42,091 nt of DNA from NCBI GenBank assembly GCA_030248135.1, contig JASANC010000280.1:1-42091 (forward strand), written 5' to 3'. The notes under the pieces were generated by a model, which saw nothing but the letters and a program-made list of their open reading frames with translations, made no database searches and had not been told where the DNA came from. The DNA is from Theristus sp. LFF4_11 (lineage: Eukaryota; Nematoda; Chromadorea; Monhysterida; Xyalidae). Both the position numbers and the translations under genes were made by a program. How positions within the stretch are numbered: the first letter of the stretch is position 1; each line of letters opens with the position of its first letter. Below are positions 41,790-42,091 of the stretch, piece after piece.

Positions 41790-42091
41790 CTGAACAAGAA
41801 TTATCGTCCGCTGATTGGTTCTTTTGAAAGTCGGCTGAAACGCTGACTGGTTTCAACGCAATTTGAGTGCGGCAATTACAGTCAATCTCGCTAATATATC
41901 CAACTAGCTGATTGGTTGGTCATAGCAACTCTCAGCGCGGATTGGTTAATCATGAGGTATTTTTAGCGCTGATTGGTTGGTCATCACGTCATGTTGCATA
42001 TATTTTCCAGATGGACTGCATATGAATGAATCAATCCAACAACAACCAAACAAACACAGGCTCGAACTGAAACAGATTGAAACAGGCACAG
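41790..42091. other. POLA1 upstream intron or 5' region at the window edge
   Basis: The acceptor TTGTTCAG at 41790-41797 opens the first visible POLA1 exon. The rest holds two or three GCTGATTGG words and no exon I can define. The missing N-terminal exon or exons must lie further right. Confidence 0.6.
41895..41985. repeat. Inverted homologue of the CCAATCAGC cluster
   Basis: aactagctgattggttggtc at about 41903 and gcgctgattggttggtcat near 41966 are the reverse complement of 11690-11745. It lies just upstream of the first visible POLA1 exon, in an intron or 5' region. Confidence 0.7.

Overview
Animal nuclear DNA. The genes are split by many short GT-AG introns whose acceptors are mostly TTTCAG or TTGCAG, and the non-coding DNA is packed with small inverted-repeat transposons. 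The largest gene is an ordinary metazoan DNA polymerase alpha catalytic subunit. The species cannot be named from the sequence; a non-vertebrate animal with compact introns is the best guess. All gene models were joined by eye using splice signals, reading phase and paralog comparison.

Layout. (1) 1-11,044, plus strand: 3' part of receptor gene 1. The visible part runs from exon 3 to the stop; the signal-peptide exons lie left of the window. (2) 11,045-13,087: intergenic, with a triple CCAATCAGC cluster and a C-rich MITE. (3) 13,088-25,380, plus strand: receptor gene 2, a complete 13-exon tandem paralog whose exons sum to exactly 727 codons plus stop. (4) 25,381-26,147: short gap between convergent genes. 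(5) 26,148-41,789, minus strand: POLA1, with 35 exons recovered (1,482 residues) and the N-terminal start off the right edge.

The receptors. Both encode single-pass membrane proteins. The order is signal peptide, a Cys-containing N-terminal region, one EGF-like domain, a Trp/Cys-rich module, a fibronectin-III-like domain, a transmembrane helix, a proline-rich juxtamembrane stretch resembling the JAK-binding Box 1 of class I cytokine receptors, and a short acidic tyrosine tail. I do not recognise them as a named family. Two blocks, 1-6,920 and about 18,260-21,641, are nearly identical, and the identity stops abruptly inside an exon. Downstream exons are diverged paralogs. Gene 1 is therefore a mosaic carrying a decapitated relic exon next to its own working exon.

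Mobile DNA. Four foldback structures are visible. One is a 3.5-kb near-perfect palindrome whose empty site survives in the other copy. The other three have arms built from short tandem repeats. There are also a mariner-like remnant, a tRNA-derived SINE, several MITE families, arrays with telomere-like units and a strongly over-represented CCAATCAGC word. No prokaryotic operon, CRISPR array or viral gene is seen.
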